From assembly GCF_030646845.1 (NCBI RefSeq), contig NZ_JAUSLE010000015.1:1-55350 (forward strand): DNA of 55,350 nt. Direction: 5' to 3'. This DNA comes from Rhodoferax sp. (lineage in GTDB: Bacteria > Pseudomonadota > Gammaproteobacteria > Burkholderiales > Burkholderiaceae_C). Positions 10,022-20,352 of the stretch are shown here, one piece after another. The notes beneath the pieces were generated by a model. The model was not told where the DNA came from and did not search any database. It saw nothing but the letters and a program-made list of their open reading frames with translations. How positions within the stretch are numbered: the stretch's first letter is position 1; every line of letters begins with the position of its first letter. A program made the translations under genes and the position numbers.

Positions 10022-10049
10022 AGTTGGGACCTATTTTAGGCGTTTCAAG
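10022..10049 (-). promoter_or_regulatory. Sigma-32-like heat-shock promoter for ftsH
   Basis: On the minus strand CTTGAAA (10043-10049) is followed after 13 nt by TCCCAACT (10022-10029). The known sigma-32 consensus is CTTGAAA and CCCCATNT with an 11-16 nt spacer. The -35 is perfect and the -10 is a close match. Transcription would start about 30-40 bases before the ftsH TTG. ftsH is a known heat-shock gene. Confidence 0.6.
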
Positions 10050-10099
10050 ACGCGCCGGGCGCGGTGTTCAATTTATCAGCCACAGGCAAAGCATGGGAT

Positions 10100-10774
10100 T
10101 CAGGATGACTTTAAACCCAATCCCACCAGGAACGTTTCCGATGACTTGTCGCGGGAAGCCTTGGGCTTGATCCGCTTGACCACTAGGAAAGTCTCTTTGA
10201 ATCGTTTCACCAGCTGGTCGTAGCAACCACCATGAAAGACCTTGGCCACCAATGCACCCTGCGGTTTCATGTGAATCTGGGCGAATTCGATCGCCAGTTC
10301 AACCAGATTTTCGATGCGTGCCGCGTCGGCAGACGCTATGCCGGACAGATTCGGGGCCATGTCTGACACCACCACATCCGCCTGGCGACCCTTCATCTCA
10401 TCGGCCAGGCGCTGCAAGACCTCCGGCTCGCGAAAATCCCCCTGCAAAAAGACGACACCCTCCACTGGCTCCATGGGCAGGATGTCCAGGGCAATGATGG
10501 TGCCGTTGAGCGCACCAACCGCCGCCCCCCCGCTGGTGGCGGTCTTGGGCGACATCTTTCGGCGTACATACTGGCTCCAGGCGCCGGGGGTCGAACCCAG
10601 ATCAACGACCAGCTGGCCCGGCTTGATCAGGCCCAGTGTTTCATCAATTTCCTTGAGCTTGTAAGCGGCGCGGGCGCGATAGCCCTCCAGTTTCGCCAAT
10701 TTGACGTAGGTATCGTTGACGTGATCGTTTATCCACGCCCGGTTGACCTTGGTGCTTTTCGTCTTGACTTTCAT
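10100..10774 (-). CDS. rlmE: 23S rRNA (uridine-2'-O)-methyltransferase RlmE
   Basis: 224 residues. This is the FtsJ/RrmJ enzyme that methylates U2552 of 23S rRNA (E. coli numbering) late in 50S assembly. It has a basic N-terminus, KLKEIDE with the catalytic Lys, the SAM-binding motif [26 protein letters not shown] and a C-terminal [20 protein letters not shown] chose the ATG at 10774, preceded by GAAGG at good spacing. An upstream ATG at 10804 would overlap the divergent yhbY start. Only 28 bp separate the two divergent start codons. ftsH follows on the same strand after 118 bp, which contains the heat-shock promoter. Confidence 0.94.
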   Translation of the reverse strand: MKVKTKSTKVNRAWINDHVNDTYVKLAKLEGYRARAAYKLKEIDETLGLIKPGQLVVDLGSTPGAWSQYVRRKMSPKTATSGGAAVGALNGTIIALDILPMEPVEGVVFLQGDFREPEVLQRLADEMKGRQADVVVSDMAPNLSGIASADAARIENLVELAIEFAQIHMKPQGALVAKVFHGGCYDQLVKRFKETFLVVKRIKPKASRDKSSETFLVGLGLKSS

Positions 10775-10802
10775 TTTTACCTTCGTGACCGATAATACCG
10801 GC

Positions 10803-11279
10803 ATGTCCCAAATTCAATTGACCCCTGCCCAACGTAAAGAACACCGCTCCGAAGCGCATCACCTTGACCCTGTGGTCATGGTAGGTGGTGATGGACTCAC
10901 CGCCGCTGTCAAAAAAGAAGCCGATGCGGCGTTGAACGCCCACGGCCTGATCAAGATCCGCGTCTTTTCCGACGACCGGGCAGCACGCGAAGCCATGTTC
11001 CAGACCCTGGCTGACGAACTCAATGCCGCACCGATTCAACATATCGGCAAACTTCTCGTGCTTTGGAGACCTATGCCCGAACGGGAAAAGGTTGTCGATG
11101 AAAACCGCATGCCAGGCCCACGCGATTTCAAAGTGCTGAAATACAGCAAGCAGTCAGGCCAGCGTCCGGAAGTCAAAACCCTGCGCGTGCTTGGCAATCA
11201 GCGCCTCACAGCGGGTGGTCAAGTCAAGCGCGCCAAGCCCAAGCAAATCAGCGTCAAAAAACAGCGCAGTCAGACCTGA
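10803..11279 (+). CDS. yhbY: YhbY/CRM-domain RNA-binding protein
   Basis: 158 residues. The CRM (CRS1-YhbY) domain spans about residues 4-98: [29 protein letters not shown] (the GxxG-like RNA-binding loop) and [17 protein letters not shown]. The family associates with pre-50S ribosomal particles. The C-terminal 60 residues are Lys/Arg-rich and longer than in E. coli YhbY (97 residues), a pattern I believe is usual in this order. The ATG at 10803 is divergent from rlmE. Its 3' end overlaps the convergent DUF4149 gene by 10 bp. Confidence 0.92.
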   Translation: MSQIQLTPAQRKEHRSEAHHLDPVVMVGGDGLTAAVKKEADAALNAHGLIKIRVFSDDRAAREAMFQTLADELNAAPIQHIGKLLVLWRPMPEREKVVDENRMPGPRDFKVLKYSKQSGQRPEVKTLRVLGNQRLTAGGQVKRAKPKQISVKKQRSQT

Positions 11280-11695
11280 CCGGTCTGCCGCGGCGGCAGC
11301 AATTTACCAAATGTCACTGCGGCGCACAGCCATTGCAGCACATACATCAAGCTGCCGACACTGTGCCATAAACGCAAATTCTCCCGCGCCACAATCCGGG
11401 GCGCCACGGCAAACTCGGACAGCAGAGTCAGCAACATCCCGGATACTATAAAAATCATAGCTGCTCGCGCCCTATGCTCAAAGGCTGACGCCCCGCCAGA
11501 GCGTGTCTGCAGTAGCAGGAACAGTGCACAGACGGTGGACACCCAGGTTTGAGCCGTGAACAGCTTGGCAGCCATGCTGCCGGCCATGGCCGGCGTTGGC
11601 AAATGCACGAACAGCAAAGGCACAACCAGAAACCCAAGCGTGGTCAGGCTCGCCCACCACAAGGCAGCGACCCACAGCGACAAGCGTGACATCAT
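11270..11695 (-). CDS. DUF4149 integral membrane protein
   Basis: About 141 residues with four hydrophobic segments: LWVAALWWASLTTLGFLVV, a stretch around TAQTWVSTVCALFLLL, AMIFIVSGMLLTLLSEF and a C-terminal helix. It resembles the DUF4149 family, which often sits between yhbY and greA in betaproteobacteria. I chose the ATG at 11695, immediately after the greA stop (TGA AATG); an earlier ATG at 11725 would overlap greA. The function is unknown. The segment around residues 68-84 (QSFEHRA-like region before AAMIFIVSG) is encoded by a dispersed-repeat copy. Confidence 0.75.
   Translation of the reverse strand: MMSRLSLWVAALWWASLTTLGFLVVPLLFVHLPTPAMAGSMAAKLFTAQTWVSTVCALFLLLQTRSGGASAFEHRARAAMIFIVSGMLLTLLSEFAVAPRIVARENLRLWHSVGSLMYVLQWLCAAVTFGKLLPPRQTGQV
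11445..11492 (+). repeat. Dispersed palindromic element, copy 4, inside the DUF4149 gene
   Basis: Palindrome ACTAT...ATAGC at 11445-11461, an 18-nt spacer beginning TGCTCGCGC, then the block AAAGGCTGACGCC at 11480-11492. It is antisense to the gene and is translated as ordinary residues at a cytoplasmic loop and the start of a membrane helix. There is no frame disruption. Confidence 0.75.
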
Positions 11696-11696
11696 T

Positions 11697-12173
11697 TCAG
11701 ACGTAACTGACCGCCACCACTTCATAGTGCTTGATACCGCCTGGCGCCTGCACTTCCGCGGTGTCGCCCTGTTCCTTGCCGATCAGGGCGCGGGCGATCG
11801 GGCTGCCAATATTGACCAAACCCAATTTGATGTCGGCCTCGTCCTCTCCGACGATCTGGTAAGTCACCACATCACCGGTATCCTCGTCTTCGAGCTTTAC
11901 CGTGGCACCAAACACCACGCGACCGCCGGCATCCAGGTCAGCTGGATCGATGATCTGGCACGCGGACAGCTTGCCTTCGACTTCCTGAATACGCCCTTCG
12001 ATGAAGCCCTGGCGGTCTTTGGCGACCTCGTACTCGGCGTTTTCGCTCAGATCGCCCTGAGCGCGCGCCTCCGCAATGGCGTTGATAACCCAGGGGCGGT
12101 CAACTGTCTTGAGCTTGTGCAACTCGGCCTTGAGCTTCTCAGCGCCGCGCTTGGTGATGGGAATGGTAGCCAC
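11697..12173 (-). CDS. greA: Transcription elongation factor GreA
   Basis: 158 residues, standard length. GreA enters the RNA polymerase secondary channel and stimulates transcript cleavage in backtracked complexes. An N-terminal coiled coil (about residues 1-75, with the acidic tip in AQGDLSENAEYEVAKDRQGF) is followed by the FKBP-like C-terminal domain (GATVKLEDEDTGD, SPIARALIGKEQGD). The start is a GTG at 12173 with GGAG 8 nt upstream. It lies downstream of carB, separated by a terminator, and upstream of the DUF4149 gene. Confidence 0.96.
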   Translation of the reverse strand: MATIPITKRGAEKLKAELHKLKTVDRPWVINAIAEARAQGDLSENAEYEVAKDRQGFIEGRIQEVEGKLSACQIIDPADLDAGGRVVFGATVKLEDEDTGDVVTYQIVGEDEADIKLGLVNIGSPIARALIGKEQGDTAEVQAPGGIKHYEVVAVSYV

Positions 12174-12204
12174 GTACTGCTCCGTTGATATTTTTTGGTG
12201 TTAC

Positions 12205-12240
12205 ACAAAAGGAAACCGCCGAGCGTTGCCGTTCGGCGGT
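12205..12240 (-). terminator. Intrinsic terminator after carB
   Basis: Minus-strand stem ACCGCCGA / TCGGCGGT (12233-12240 with 12215-12222) with a 10-nt loop, followed by TTTCCTTTTG. It lies between the carB stop and the greA start. Confidence 0.7.
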
Positions 12241-12280
12241 GTCTAGAGGTCCTGATTATGCCGTGATTGTCAGCTCAAGA

Positions 12281-15200
12281 TCAAACCACAGCCAGCTGCG
12301 CATGCATTTCCTGCACTGAAATCACGTCCAGGTGATCCAGGTGCCGCATGCCCTGCACCGCTGCTTCGGCCCCGGCAATGGTCGTGAAGGTGGTGACCCG
12401 GGCCAGCAACGCCGATGTACGAATCTGCCGTGAGTCGGCAATGGCATTGCGCCGCTCTTCCACGGTGTTGATGACCAGTGCAATTTCATTGTTCTTGATC
12501 ATGTCGACAATGTGCGGACGGCCTTCGGTCACCTTATTGACCACGCCACATGACACACCAGCCGCGTTCATGGCAGCGGCCGTGCCCTTGGTCGCCAGCA
12601 CGGCAAAACCCATGGCCGCCAGCGCACGCGCTACCTCGATCGCGCGGGGTTTGTCATTGTTTTTGACCGAGATGAAGACCTTGCTCACGGGTTCGCCAGA
12701 GGCTTTGAACGGCCTGGGCAATTTGGTACCGGCGCCGATTTGCGATTTCACAAACGCTTCGCCGAAGGTCTTGCCCACGCCCATCACCTCGCCGGTGGAC
12801 TTCATTTCGGGGCCGAGAATCGTGTCCACGCCGGGGAACTTGACGAACGGGAAGACCGCTTCTTTCACGCTGAAGTAAGGCGGCGTGACTTCACCCTTGA
12901 TACCCTGCGACGCCAGCGACTGACCCACCATGCAGCGCGCTGCGACTTTGGCCAGCTGAATGCCGGTGGCCTTGGACACAAAGGGCACGGTGCGGGAAGC
13001 TCGCGGGTTCACCTCCAGCACATAAATGACGTCTTTGCCATCAATGTTCTGGATGGCAAACTGGACATTCATCAGGCCGACTACATTCAGGGCCTTCGCC
13101 ATCGCTGCGGTCTGACGCTTGATCTCCGTCACCGTTTCAGCACTCAGGCTGTAGGGCGGCAGCGAGCAGGCCGAGTCGCCGCTGTGCACGCCAGCCTGTT
13201 CGATGTGCTCCATTACGCCACCGATGAAGGTGGCGCCTTCAGAGCCGTTAGAGCCAGCGTCCCGGATGCAATCCACATCACACTCGATAGCGTCATTCAA
13301 AAACCGGTCCAGCAGCACGGGTGAATCGTGGCTGACCTTGACGGCCTCGCGCATGTAGCGCTCCAGGTCGCGCTGCTCGTGCACGATTTCCATGGCCCGG
13401 CCACCCAGCACATAACTGGGGCGAACCACCAAGGGGTAACCCAGTGCCGCCGCCTTTTCCAGTGCTTCGGGCTCGGTTCGGGCAGTGGCATTCGGCGGCT
13501 GGCGCAGGCCGAGTTCGTGCAACAACTTCTGGAACCGCTCGCGATCTTCCGCGGCGTCAATCATGTCGGGCGAGGTGCCGATGATGGGCACGCCATTGGC
13601 TTCCAGATCCAGCGCCAGCTTGAGCGGCGTCTGGCCACCGTACTGCACGATCACACCGTATGGCTTTTCCTTGTCCACGATCTCCAACACGTCTTCCAGC
13701 GTCAGCGGCTCGAAATACAGACGGTCCGAGGTGTCGTAGTCGGTCGAGACAGTCTCGGGATTGCAGTTGACCATGATGGTCTCGTAACCATCCTCGCGCA
13801 TGGCAAGGGCCGCATGCACGCAGCAGTAGTCAAACTCGATGCCCTGACCGATCCGGTTCGGACCACCGCCCAGCACCATGATCTTCTTCTTGTCCGTCGG
13901 TGCCGCTTCGCACTCGCTGTTCTCCGCCTCATAAGTCGAATACAGGTAGGCGGTGTTGGTCGCAAACTCGGCCGCACAGGTATCGACCCGCTTGTATACC
14001 GGTCGCACACCCAAGGCGCGGCGCATCTCGCGGATGGCGGTATCGGTGGTCTTCAACTGCCGGGCCAGGCGGCGATCCGAAAAACCTTTTTGCTTGAGCG
14101 CACGCAAGGTGGGGGCATCAATGGCGTCCAGCGTGGTCGTCTCCAGCTCAAGCTCAATCTTGACGATCTGTTCAATCTGCACCAGAAACCAGGGGTCGAT
14201 TTTGGTCAGCGCAAACACCTCGTCCACGCTCATACCCTGGGCAAAGGCGTCACCGACGTACCAGATGCGCTCGGGGCCGGGTGCGCCGAGTTCCTTTTCC
14301 AGCTCTTCACGGTCTTGCGTTTTTTCGTTCATGCCATCCACGCCGACTTCCAGACCGCGCAGGGCTTTCTGGAACGATTCCTGGAATGTGCGACCGATGG
14401 CCATCACTTCACCCACCGATTTCATCTGGGTGGTCAGGCGGCTGTCAGCGGTGGGGAATTTTTCAAACGCAAAGCGAGGGATCTTCGTGACAACATAGTC
14501 AATACTGGGCTCAAAGCTCGCGGGCGTGGCGCCACCCGTGATGTCATTGCGCAGTTCGTCCAGCGTGTACCCGACGGCCAGCTTGGCCGCCACCTTGGCG
14601 ATGGGAAATCCCGTGGCTTTGGAGGCCAGTGCCGAGGACCGCGAGACCCGCGGATTCATCTCGATCACCACCATGCGCCCGTCCACCGGGTTGATGGAAA
14701 ACTGCACGTTGGAGCCGCCGGTGTCCACCCCGATTTCGCGCAGTACGGCCAGCGAGGCATTGCGCAGAATCTGGTATTCCTTGTCGGTCAGTGTTTGCGC
14801 CGGCGCCACGGTGATGGAGTCGCCGGTGTGCACGCCCATGGGGTCCAGATTCTCGATCGAGCAGATGATGATGCAGTTGTCGGCCTTGTCGCGCACAACC
14901 TCCATCTCATACTCTTTCCAGCCGAGCAGGGATTCCTCGATCAACAACTCATTGGTGGGTGAGGCTTCCAGGCCGCGCTTGCAAATCACCTCGAACTCTT
15001 CCGAGTTGTAGGCAATGCCGCCGCCCGTGCCGCCGAGCGTGAAACTTGGGCGAATCACGGTGGGGAAGCCCAGGGTTTTCTGCACGCCCCAAGCTTCATC
15101 CATCGAATGCGCAATACCCGAGCGGGCCGAACCCAGACCAATCTTGGTCATGGCATCCTTGAACTTCAGGCGGTCTTCGGCTTTGTCGATGGCCTCGGGG

Positions 15201-15556
15201 CTGGCGCCGATCAGCTCGACCTTGTATTTCTCCAGCACGCCGTGGTGCCACAGGTCGAGTGCGCAATTCAGCGCGGTCTGACCACCCATCGTGGGCAGGA
15301 TGGCGTCGGGACGCTCCTTGGCGATGATCTTCTCGACCGTCTGCCAGGTGATCGGCTCAATGTAGGTCACGTCGGCCGTGGCCGGGTCGGTCATGATCGT
15401 CGCGGGGTTGCTGTTGATCAGGATGACTTTGTAGCCTTCTTCACGCAGCGCCTTGCAGGCCTGCACGCCGGAGTAATCAAACTCGCAGGCCTGGCCGATG
15501 ATGATCGGACCAGCGCCGATGATGAGGACGCTTTTAATGTCGGTGCGCTTAGGCAT
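12281..15556 (-). CDS. carB: Carbamoyl-phosphate synthase large subunit
   Basis: 1091 residues, slightly above the usual 1073. It makes carbamoyl phosphate from bicarbonate, ammonia and two ATP for pyrimidine and arginine synthesis. Two homologous ATP-grasp halves are visible ([16 protein letters not shown] and [17 protein letters not shown], each with an [20 protein letters not shown] motif). They are followed by the C-terminal allosteric MGS-like domain, which ends in [23 protein letters not shown]. The start overlaps the carA stop by 8 bp (ATGCCTAA), which indicates translational coupling. A small charged insertion around residues 420-435 ([15 protein letters not shown]) may explain the extra length. 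Confidence 0.98.
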   Translation of the reverse strand: MPKRTDIKSVLIIGAGPIIIGQACEFDYSGVQACKALREEGYKVILINSNPATIMTDPATADVTYIEPITWQTVEKIIAKERPDAILPTMGGQTALNCALDLWHHGVLEKYKVELIGASPEAIDKAEDRLKFKDAMTKIGLGSARSGIAHSMDEAWGVQKTLGFPTVIRPSFTLGGTGGGIAYNSEEFEVICKRGLEASPTNELLIEESLLGWKEYEMEVVRDKADNCIIICSIENLDPMGVHTGDSITVAPAQTLTDKEYQILRNASLAVLREIGVDTGGSNVQFSINPVDGRMVVIEMNPRVSRSSALASKATGFPIAKVAAKLAVGYTLDELRNDITGGATPASFEPSIDYVVTKIPRFAFEKFPTADSRLTTQMKSVGEVMAIGRTFQESFQKALRGLEVGVDGMNEKTQDREELEKELGAPGPERIWYVGDAFAQGMSVDEVFALTKIDPWFLVQIEQIVKIELELETTTLDAIDAPTLRALKQKGFSDRRLARQLKTTDTAIREMRRALGVRPVYKRVDTCAAEFATNTAYLYSTYEAENSECEAAPTDKKKIMVLGGGPNRIGQGIEFDYCCVHAALAMREDGYETIMVNCNPETVSTDYDTSDRLYFEPLTLEDVLEIVDKEKPYGVIVQYGGQTPLKLALDLEANGVPIIGTSPDMIDAAEDRERFQKLLHELGLRQPPNATARTEPEALEKAAALGYPLVVRPSYVLGGRAMEIVHEQRDLERYMREAVKVSHDSPVLLDRFLNDAIECDVDCIRDAGSNGSEGATFIGGVMEHIEQAGVHSGDSACSLPPYSLSAETVTEIKRQTAAMAKALNVVGLMNVQFAIQNIDGKDVIYVLEVNPRASRTVPFVSKATGIQLAKVAARCMVGQSLASQGIKGEVTPPYFSVKEAVFPFVKFPGVDTILGPEMKSTGEVMGVGKTFGEAFVKSQIGAGTKLPRPFKASGEPVSKVFISVKNNDKPRAIEVARALAAMGFAVLATKGTAAAMNAAGVSCGVVNKVTEGRPHIVDMIKNNEIALVINTVEERRNAIADSRQIRTSALLARVTTFTTIAGAEAAVQGMRHLDHLDVISVQEMHAQLAVV

Positions 15557-16751
15557 TCTTCTTCTCCTGAGCCTTCTCCATCAGCGCGGTGAAGCGATCA
15601 AACAAATAGGCAATATCGTGCGGTCCGGGGGATGCTTCCGGATGACCCTGGAAGCAAAACGCCGGCTTGTCGGTGTAGGCCATGCCCTGCAGCGTGCCGT
15701 CAAACAAACTGATGTGGGTGGCGCGCAGATTGGCAGGCAGCGTTTTTTCATCGACTGCAAAGCCGTGGTTTTGGCTGGTGATGCTGACGCGACCGGTGTC
15801 CAGATCCTTCACCGGGTGATTGGCACCATGGTGGCCAAACTTCATCTTGTAGGTCCTGGCGCCGCTGGCCAGCGCCATGATCTGGTGACCAAGGCAGATG
15901 CCAAAGGTGGGGGTGCCGGTCTCGATCAGCTCGGCCACGGCGGCGATGGCGTAGTCGCACGGCTGGGGGTCGCCCGGCCCGTTGCTCAGGAAGATGCCAT
16001 CGGGCTGGTATTTGAGGGCCTCGGCCGCGCTGGTTTGTGCCGGCACCACCGTGACGCGGCAACCGCGCTCTGCCAGCATGCGCAGGATGTTGAACTTGAC
16101 GCCGAAGTCATAAGCGACAACATGAAACCTCGGACTCACCTGCACGCCATAGCCAGGGTTGCCCTGTAGTTGCGGGTGCGCCAACTGCCACTCTGTCTGC
16201 GTCCACTCATAGGCGGCCTTGGCGGACACGACCTTGGCCAGGTCAGTCCCTGCCATACTGGGTGCCGCTTGTGCCAGCCCCAGCGCCTGATCAATGGCGG
16301 CCTGGGTGATGGTTTCTCCCGCAGCCAACGCCAGAATGCAGCCGTTTTGCGCGCCATGGGTGCGCAGGTGGCGCGTGAGCTGACGCGTGTCGAGATTGGC
16401 AATGGCGACCGTCTTCTCCTGCACCAGGTACTGCGGTAGCGTCATGCTGGCGCGGAAATTGGACATCACCAGCGGCACATCTTTGACGATCAGACCAGCA
16501 GCATGCACACGGGACGCTTCCACGTCCTGGGCGTTCACGCCATAGTTGCCGATGTGCGGGTAGGTGAGCGTGACGATTTGCTGGCAGTAGCTCGGGTCTG
16601 TGAGGATTTCCTGGTAGCCGGTCATGGCGGTGTTGAACACCACCTCACCGACGGTGGAGCCAGTGGCTCCGATGGAATGACCAACAAACACCGTGCCGTC
16701 TGCGAGCGCCAAAATGGCGGGGGGGAATGTTCCCTGTAAAGACAAAAGCAC
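15549..16751 (-). CDS. carA: Carbamoyl-phosphate synthase small (glutaminase) subunit
   Basis: 400 residues from a GTG at 16751, which has GGAG six bases upstream and gives the standard N-terminus [21 protein letters not shown]. It hydrolyses glutamine and channels ammonia to CarB. The class I glutamine amidotransferase domain has the nucleophile Cys in [10 protein letters not shown] and the His/Glu pair in [13 protein letters not shown]. It is the first gene of carAB. A promoter is proposed about 125-150 bases upstream, so pyrimidine or arginine control could act in the leader, but I see no classical attenuator or clear operator. Confidence 0.97.
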   Translation of the reverse strand: MLLSLQGTFPPAILALADGTVFVGHSIGATGSTVGEVVFNTAMTGYQEILTDPSYCQQIVTLTYPHIGNYGVNAQDVEASRVHAAGLIVKDVPLVMSNFRASMTLPQYLVQEKTVAIANLDTRQLTRHLRTHGAQNGCILALAAGETITQAAIDQALGLAQAAPSMAGTDLAKVVSAKAAYEWTQTEWQLAHPQLQGNPGYGVQVSPRFHVVAYDFGVKFNILRMLAERGCRVTVVPAQTSAAEALKYQPDGIFLSNGPGDPQPCDYAIAAVAELIETGTPTFGICLGHQIMALASGARTYKMKFGHHGANHPVKDLDTGRVSITSQNHGFAVDEKTLPANLRATHISLFDGTLQGMAYTDKPAFCFQGHPEASPGPHDIAYLFDRFTALMEKAQEKKNA

Positions 16752-16874
16752 TGGGTTCTCCGGATGGGGTTTTCGGGTACGCCCAAACGCGCTCAAGAGA
16801 CAGCTCCTGGCTTGCTTTTTTTAGGGAATTGGCTTAAGAGGGCTCTAGGCGTACAGGGTGCGGTGAAGCTCCCC

Positions 16875-16902
16875 ATTATAGCTGAGGGAGCGTTGTTGTC
16901 CC
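16875..16902 (-). promoter_or_regulatory. Probable promoter of carAB
   Basis: On the minus strand GGGACA (16897-16902), a 16-nt spacer and a perfect TATAAT (16875-16880). The -10 sits in the loop of an inverted repeat GCTCCC...GGGAGC (about 16868-16891), a possible operator. It starts just after the trmH-like stop, so carAB is separable from the long lpx run. The predicted leader is roughly 115 nt. Confidence 0.5.
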
Positions 16903-16925
16903 CACTACGCTGGCCCTGGCGGCGG

Positions 16926-17720
16926 TTATCGCGACGCCGATGCCGTCGCGCTGGCGTGCAGGCAAATGGCGGCGGCGGCCGCAACATTGAGCGACTCTTC
17001 ACCGCCGGGCTGGGCAATGCGCACGTGCAGGCGAGCCAGCGCTTCCAGTTCGGCGCCTACGCCCTGCCCTTCGTGTCCAAGCGCCCAGGCACAGGGCATG
17101 GGCAATTCCATCCTTTGGAGCGCTTCGTGCAAAAAAGCACCGCGGTGCGAACTGGTAACGACAATCGGCAATGCCAGCGCCGCCAGATCCGGCAACGCCA
17201 CACCTTCGATGAGCCGCAAGCCCCAGTGGGCGCCCATGCCGGCGCGCAGCACTTTGGGGCTCCACAGCGCCGCCGTGCCTTTGAGGGCGATGATCTGTTT
17301 GAACCCAAAGGCCGAGGCACTGCGCAGGATGGAGCCGACGTTGCCGGCGTCCTGCACACGGTCCAGAATGACGGAGGCCGCGTCAGGCTGCAACGCAGCA
17401 TTCAAAGGCAGATCGAACACAAAACCCATGCTGGCAGGTGACTCCAGCCCACTAATATCGTGGAACAGCCCATCGGAAATTACTATGTTTTTGATAGCGG
17501 CATGCGCCCATTCCACGGGGGCCATAGGCCAAAAAGACTCAGAAAAAACGCCTACCGCAGGCTGCACGCCGCGCGTCAGAGCAGCACGGCACAGGTGATC
17601 GCCTTCCACCCAGAAACGCCCCTGTTTGCGATAGGCGGTGCTGTCTTGCGACAAGCGCCGCAGGTCTTTGAGAAAAGCGTTGTCGCGCGACGTGATGTGC
17701 TGATCCTGCGGACGGGTCAT
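16926..17720 (-). CDS. TrmH/SpoU family RNA 2'-O-methyltransferase
   Basis: 264 residues. The C-terminal SPOUT domain shows motif 1 [14 protein letters not shown], motif 2 around [10 protein letters not shown] and motif 3 [14 protein letters not shown], which form the trefoil-knot SAM site. The N-terminal domain ([18 protein letters not shown]) is a substrate-binding extension as in RlmB/TsnR-like proteins. It therefore methylates a tRNA or rRNA ribose, but the exact nucleotide is not readable. The ATG at 17720 overlaps the rnhB stop by 4 bp (ATGA). A dispersed-repeat copy encodes part of the linker between the two domains. Confidence 0.88.
   Translation of the reverse strand: MTRPQDQHITSRDNAFLKDLRRLSQDSTAYRKQGRFWVEGDHLCRAALTRGVQPAVGVFSESFWPMAPVEWAHAAIKNIVISDGLFHDISGLESPASMGFVFDLPLNAALQPDAASVILDRVQDAGNVGSILRSASAFGFKQIIALKGTAALWSPKVLRAGMGAHWGLRLIEGVALPDLAALALPIVVTSSHRGAFLHEALQRMELPMPCAWALGHEGQGVGAELEALARLHVRIAQPGGEESLNVAAAAAICLHASATASASR
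17482..17536 (+). repeat. Dispersed palindromic element, copy 5, inside the TrmH-like gene
   Basis: Palindrome ACTAT...ATAGC at 17482-17498, an 18-nt spacer ending CATTCCAC, the block GGGGGCCATAGGC at 17517-17529, then an A-run and GACTC as in copy 2. It is antisense to the gene. The encoded residues (about [14 protein letters not shown]) fit the expected fold, so the element is accommodated as protein sequence. Confidence 0.8.
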
Positions 17721-18358
17721 CGCGATACCCCGCTCAAGACATCCGTCACCGGACGGAAAGTCTTGCGGTGCTGCGGACATGCACCATGCGCACGCAAGGC
17801 CGCCAGGTGCTCGGCGGTGCCATAGCCTTTGTGCCTGGCAAAGCCATATTGCGGGTACTGCTGGTCAAATTCGGCACACCATCGGTCGCGGTGCACCTTG
17901 GCCAGAATGGAGGCTGCGGAAATGGCGGGCACGGTGGCGTCACCTTTGACAATAGCTTCGGCCAGCACATCCAGCACGGGCAGGCGGTTGCCGTCCACCA
18001 GCACTTTGGACGGTTTGAGTCGCAGACCCGCCACAGCCCGGCGCATGGCGAGCAGCGTGGCCTGCAGAATGTTGAGCTGGTCAATTTCTTCGACGCTGGC
18101 CTCGGCAATGGAGCAGCACAAGGCTTTGGCCCGGATTTCATCAAACAGCTTTTCGCGGCGCAGGGCCGTCAGTATTTTGGAGTCTGCCAGCCCCTTGATG
18201 GGCTGCAGGTCATCCAGGATCACGGCGGCGGCGACGACGGGCCCGGCCAGCGGGCCACGCCCGGCCTCGTCCACGCCGGCGACCAGGCCGGGAACGTGCC
18301 AGATCAGCGCGGCTTGTTGGGTGGCTGGCTCAGCCTTGGAGTACTTGCTGGATCGCAT
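17717..18358 (-). CDS. rnhB: Ribonuclease HII
   Basis: 213 residues. It cleaves RNA in RNA-DNA hybrids and at single ribonucleotides in DNA. The catalytic motif is [19 protein letters not shown] (first Asp-Glu pair), with the further acidic residues in LVDGNRLP and the C-terminal KVHRDR...FDQQYP...KGYGT. The N-terminus overlaps the end of lpxB by 29 bp and the C-terminus overlaps the TrmH-like gene by 4 bp, so the three are tightly coupled. Confidence 0.95.
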   Translation of the reverse strand: MRSSKYSKAEPATQQAALIWHVPGLVAGVDEAGRGPLAGPVVAAAVILDDLQPIKGLADSKILTALRREKLFDEIRAKALCCSIAEASVEEIDQLNILQATLLAMRRAVAGLRLKPSKVLVDGNRLPVLDVLAEAIVKGDATVPAISAASILAKVHRDRWCAEFDQQYPQYGFARHKGYGTAEHLAALRAHGACPQHRKTFRPVTDVLSGVSR

Positions 18359-19553
18359 GGGCAGCTATTCGGGGCGTGTCGCGCTGCAGTTCAGCATGCA
18401 GCGCGGTGAATTTCTTCTGTAACGTGGCAAGTTTTTCAGGTTCAGCCTCTTTGGCATCAAGCCAGAGCAAGACCGCATCGGCCAGCGCCTGCGGTGTGGC
18501 GGCGTTCTGCAGCAATTCGGGCACCACAAACTCGCGGCACAGGATGTTGGGCAGGCCCACCCAGGGCTGCAACTGCTTGCGCCGCATGATCTGCCACGAC
18601 AGCCAACCCATGCGATAGGCGATCACCATGGGCCGCTTGAACAGGGCCGCCTCCAGCGTGGCGGTGCCGCTGGCAATCAACGTGACATCGCACGCGGCCA
18701 ACACCTTGTGGGACTGGCCTTCGACGATCTGCAGGTTCGCCAACAAGCCGCTGGCACGGGCAGCCGCTTCTATTTCCGCTTTCAGCGCCGGCACCGCTGG
18801 CACTATGAATTTAGTAGCAGGCTGTGCTTTTTTTACAAGGGCTGCAGCCTGAAAGAACGTAAGGGCGAGGTGCCGAATCTCGGATTTCCGGCTACCCGGC
18901 AAAATGGCGACCACACGATCGTCCTCTGCCAGTCCCAACGCGGCACGCGCCGCGGACCGGTCTGGCACCATGGGAATGACATTGGCCAGCGGGTGCCCTA
19001 CGTAAGTGGCCTGGATACCGTGCTGCGCCAGCAAGGCAGGCTCAAACGGAAAGATGCACAGCACATGATCCACGCTGCGACGGATTTTTTCGACCCGCTC
19101 CGCGCGCCAGGCCCAGACCGACGGCGATACAAAATGAACCGTCTTGATCCCCTGCCCTTTCAGTCCGGCTTCCAGATCCAGATTGAAATCAGGCGCGTCC
19201 ACCCCGATGAACACATCCGGGCGCTGCTGCAGTAGCCGGCTTTTCAGCTGTTCGCGAATGCCCACAATCTCCCGGTAGCGACGTAGCACTTCCCAGCCAT
19301 AGCCGTGTACCGACAACTTGTCATGGGGCCACCAGGCCTCAAAGCCGCGCAGACCCATGTGCGGGCCGCCAATACCGAACGCATCCAGGGATGGCCAACC
19401 TTCGCGCAGGCCGTCCAGCAGCAAGCCAGCCAGCAGATCACCCGAGGTTTCGCCGGCCACCATCGCAACCTGGAGCGGAGCCCCAGCCAAGGCCATCGTT
19501 TCGCGAACCGGCAGGCTGGCAGACAGGCCACTCATGGAAAGTGGGGCGGACAC
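18330..19553 (-). CDS. lpxB: Lipid-A-disaccharide synthase
   Basis: 407 residues. It joins UDP-2,3-diacylglucosamine and lipid X to form the lipid A disaccharide. GT19 family motifs seen are [55 protein letters not shown] and [20 protein letters not shown]. The GTG start at 19553 directly abuts the lpxA stop; an ATG at 19535 is an alternative. A dispersed-repeat copy lies in the middle of the gene and encodes part of the helix-strand before the IVPAVP segment, without changing frame. Confidence 0.96.
   Translation of the reverse strand: MSAPLSMSGLSASLPVRETMALAGAPLQVAMVAGETSGDLLAGLLLDGLREGWPSLDAFGIGGPHMGLRGFEAWWPHDKLSVHGYGWEVLRRYREIVGIREQLKSRLLQQRPDVFIGVDAPDFNLDLEAGLKGQGIKTVHFVSPSVWAWRAERVEKIRRSVDHVLCIFPFEPALLAQHGIQATYVGHPLANVIPMVPDRSAARAALGLAEDDRVVAILPGSRKSEIRHLALTFFQAAALVKKAQPATKFIVPAVPALKAEIEAAARASGLLANLQIVEGQSHKVLAACDVTLIASGTATLEAALFKRPMVIAYRMGWLSWQIMRRKQLQPWVGLPNILCREFVVPELLQNAATPQALADAVLLWLDAKEAEPEKLATLQKKFTALHAELQRDTPRIAAHAIQQVLQG
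18802..18849 (+). repeat. Dispersed palindromic element, copy 6, inside lpxB
   Basis: Palindrome ACTAT...GTAGC at 18802-18818, an 18-nt spacer with a T-run, then the block AAGGGCTGCAGCC at 18837-18849. It is antisense to lpxB. The encoded stretch ([19 protein letters not shown]) looks like normal LpxB helix and strand. Confidence 0.75.
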
Positions 19554-20342
19554 TCAGCGCACGATGCCGCGCGTCGATGCGGCCAGGAAGCCAAGCAACA
19601 ATTGCACGTCGTCATCGCCGTCGCTGACGCCACCTTTGAGCGCTTCGATTTCTGCACTGGCGTGTTCAAGCGTGTAGCCCTTGCGGTAGAGCAAACGGTG
19701 CATCTGCTTGACCTGCGCAATGCGCTCCGCCGAAAACCCGCGCCGGCGCAAGCCCTCGGCGTTGAAGCCATGGACGGCCAGCGGGTTGCCCGAGACCGTC
19801 ATGTAGGGCGGTACGTCCTGCGACACATGGCTCTGGAAGCCAATCATCGCGTGCGCACCGATCCGGCTGAACTGGTGCACGCCCGACAGGCCGCCGACGA
19901 TCGCCCAGTCACCCACATGCACATGGCCGGCCAGCGTCGCGTTGTTGGCGAGGATGGTGTGATGCCTCAACTGCACATCGTGCGCGATGTGCACATAGGC
20001 CATGATCCAGTTGTCGTCCCCGACGCGCGTCACACCGGCGTCCTGCACGGTGCCGCGGCTGAAGGTGCAAAACTCACGGATTGTGTTGCGGTCACCGATC
20101 ACCAACTCGGTCGGCTCATCGCGGTACTTCATGTCCTGCGGCGCAGCGCCGAGAGAAGCGGAGGCGAAAATTCGGTTGTCGCAGCCGATGGTGGTATGCC
20201 CTTCCAGCATACAGTGCGAGCCTATGGTAGTACCGGCCCCGACCTTGACGTGAGGCCCGATGACGGTGTATGGCCCCACGGTCACCGAGCTGTCGAGCTC
20301 GGCACCGGGATCGACAATGGCTGTGACATGAATCGCGGTCAT
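19554..20342 (-). CDS. lpxA: UDP-N-acetylglucosamine acyltransferase
   Basis: 262 residues, normal length. The first step of lipid A synthesis: transfer of a 3-hydroxyacyl chain from ACP to UDP-GlcNAc. The sequence is a left-handed beta helix of hexapeptide repeats ([18 protein letters not shown] and so on) with the catalytic-His region [30 protein letters not shown]-terminal helical part follows. It lies between fabZ (10 bp gap) and lpxB (no gap), the standard lpxD-fabZ-lpxA-lpxB order. Confidence 0.97.
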   Translation of the reverse strand: MTAIHVTAIVDPGAELDSSVTVGPYTVIGPHVKVGAGTTIGSHCMLEGHTTIGCDNRIFASASLGAAPQDMKYRDEPTELVIGDRNTIREFCTFSRGTVQDAGVTRVGDDNWIMAYVHIAHDVQLRHHTILANNATLAGHVHVGDWAIVGGLSGVHQFSRIGAHAMIGFQSHVSQDVPPYMTVSGNPLAVHGFNAEGLRRRGFSAERIAQVKQMHRLLYRKGYTLEHASAEIEALKGGVSDGDDDVQLLLGFLAASTRGIVR

Positions 20343-20352
20343 GCAGGAACCC

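Noticed and set aside
13328..14962. A 544-codon open frame antisense to carB
   Set aside because: It lies wholly inside carB, lacks a ribosome-binding site and shows no recognisable domain.
16803..16860. Possible partial repeat copy in the carA leader (GAGGGCTCTAGGC)
   Set aside because: It resembles the second block, but there is no 17-nt palindrome at the required 18-nt distance.
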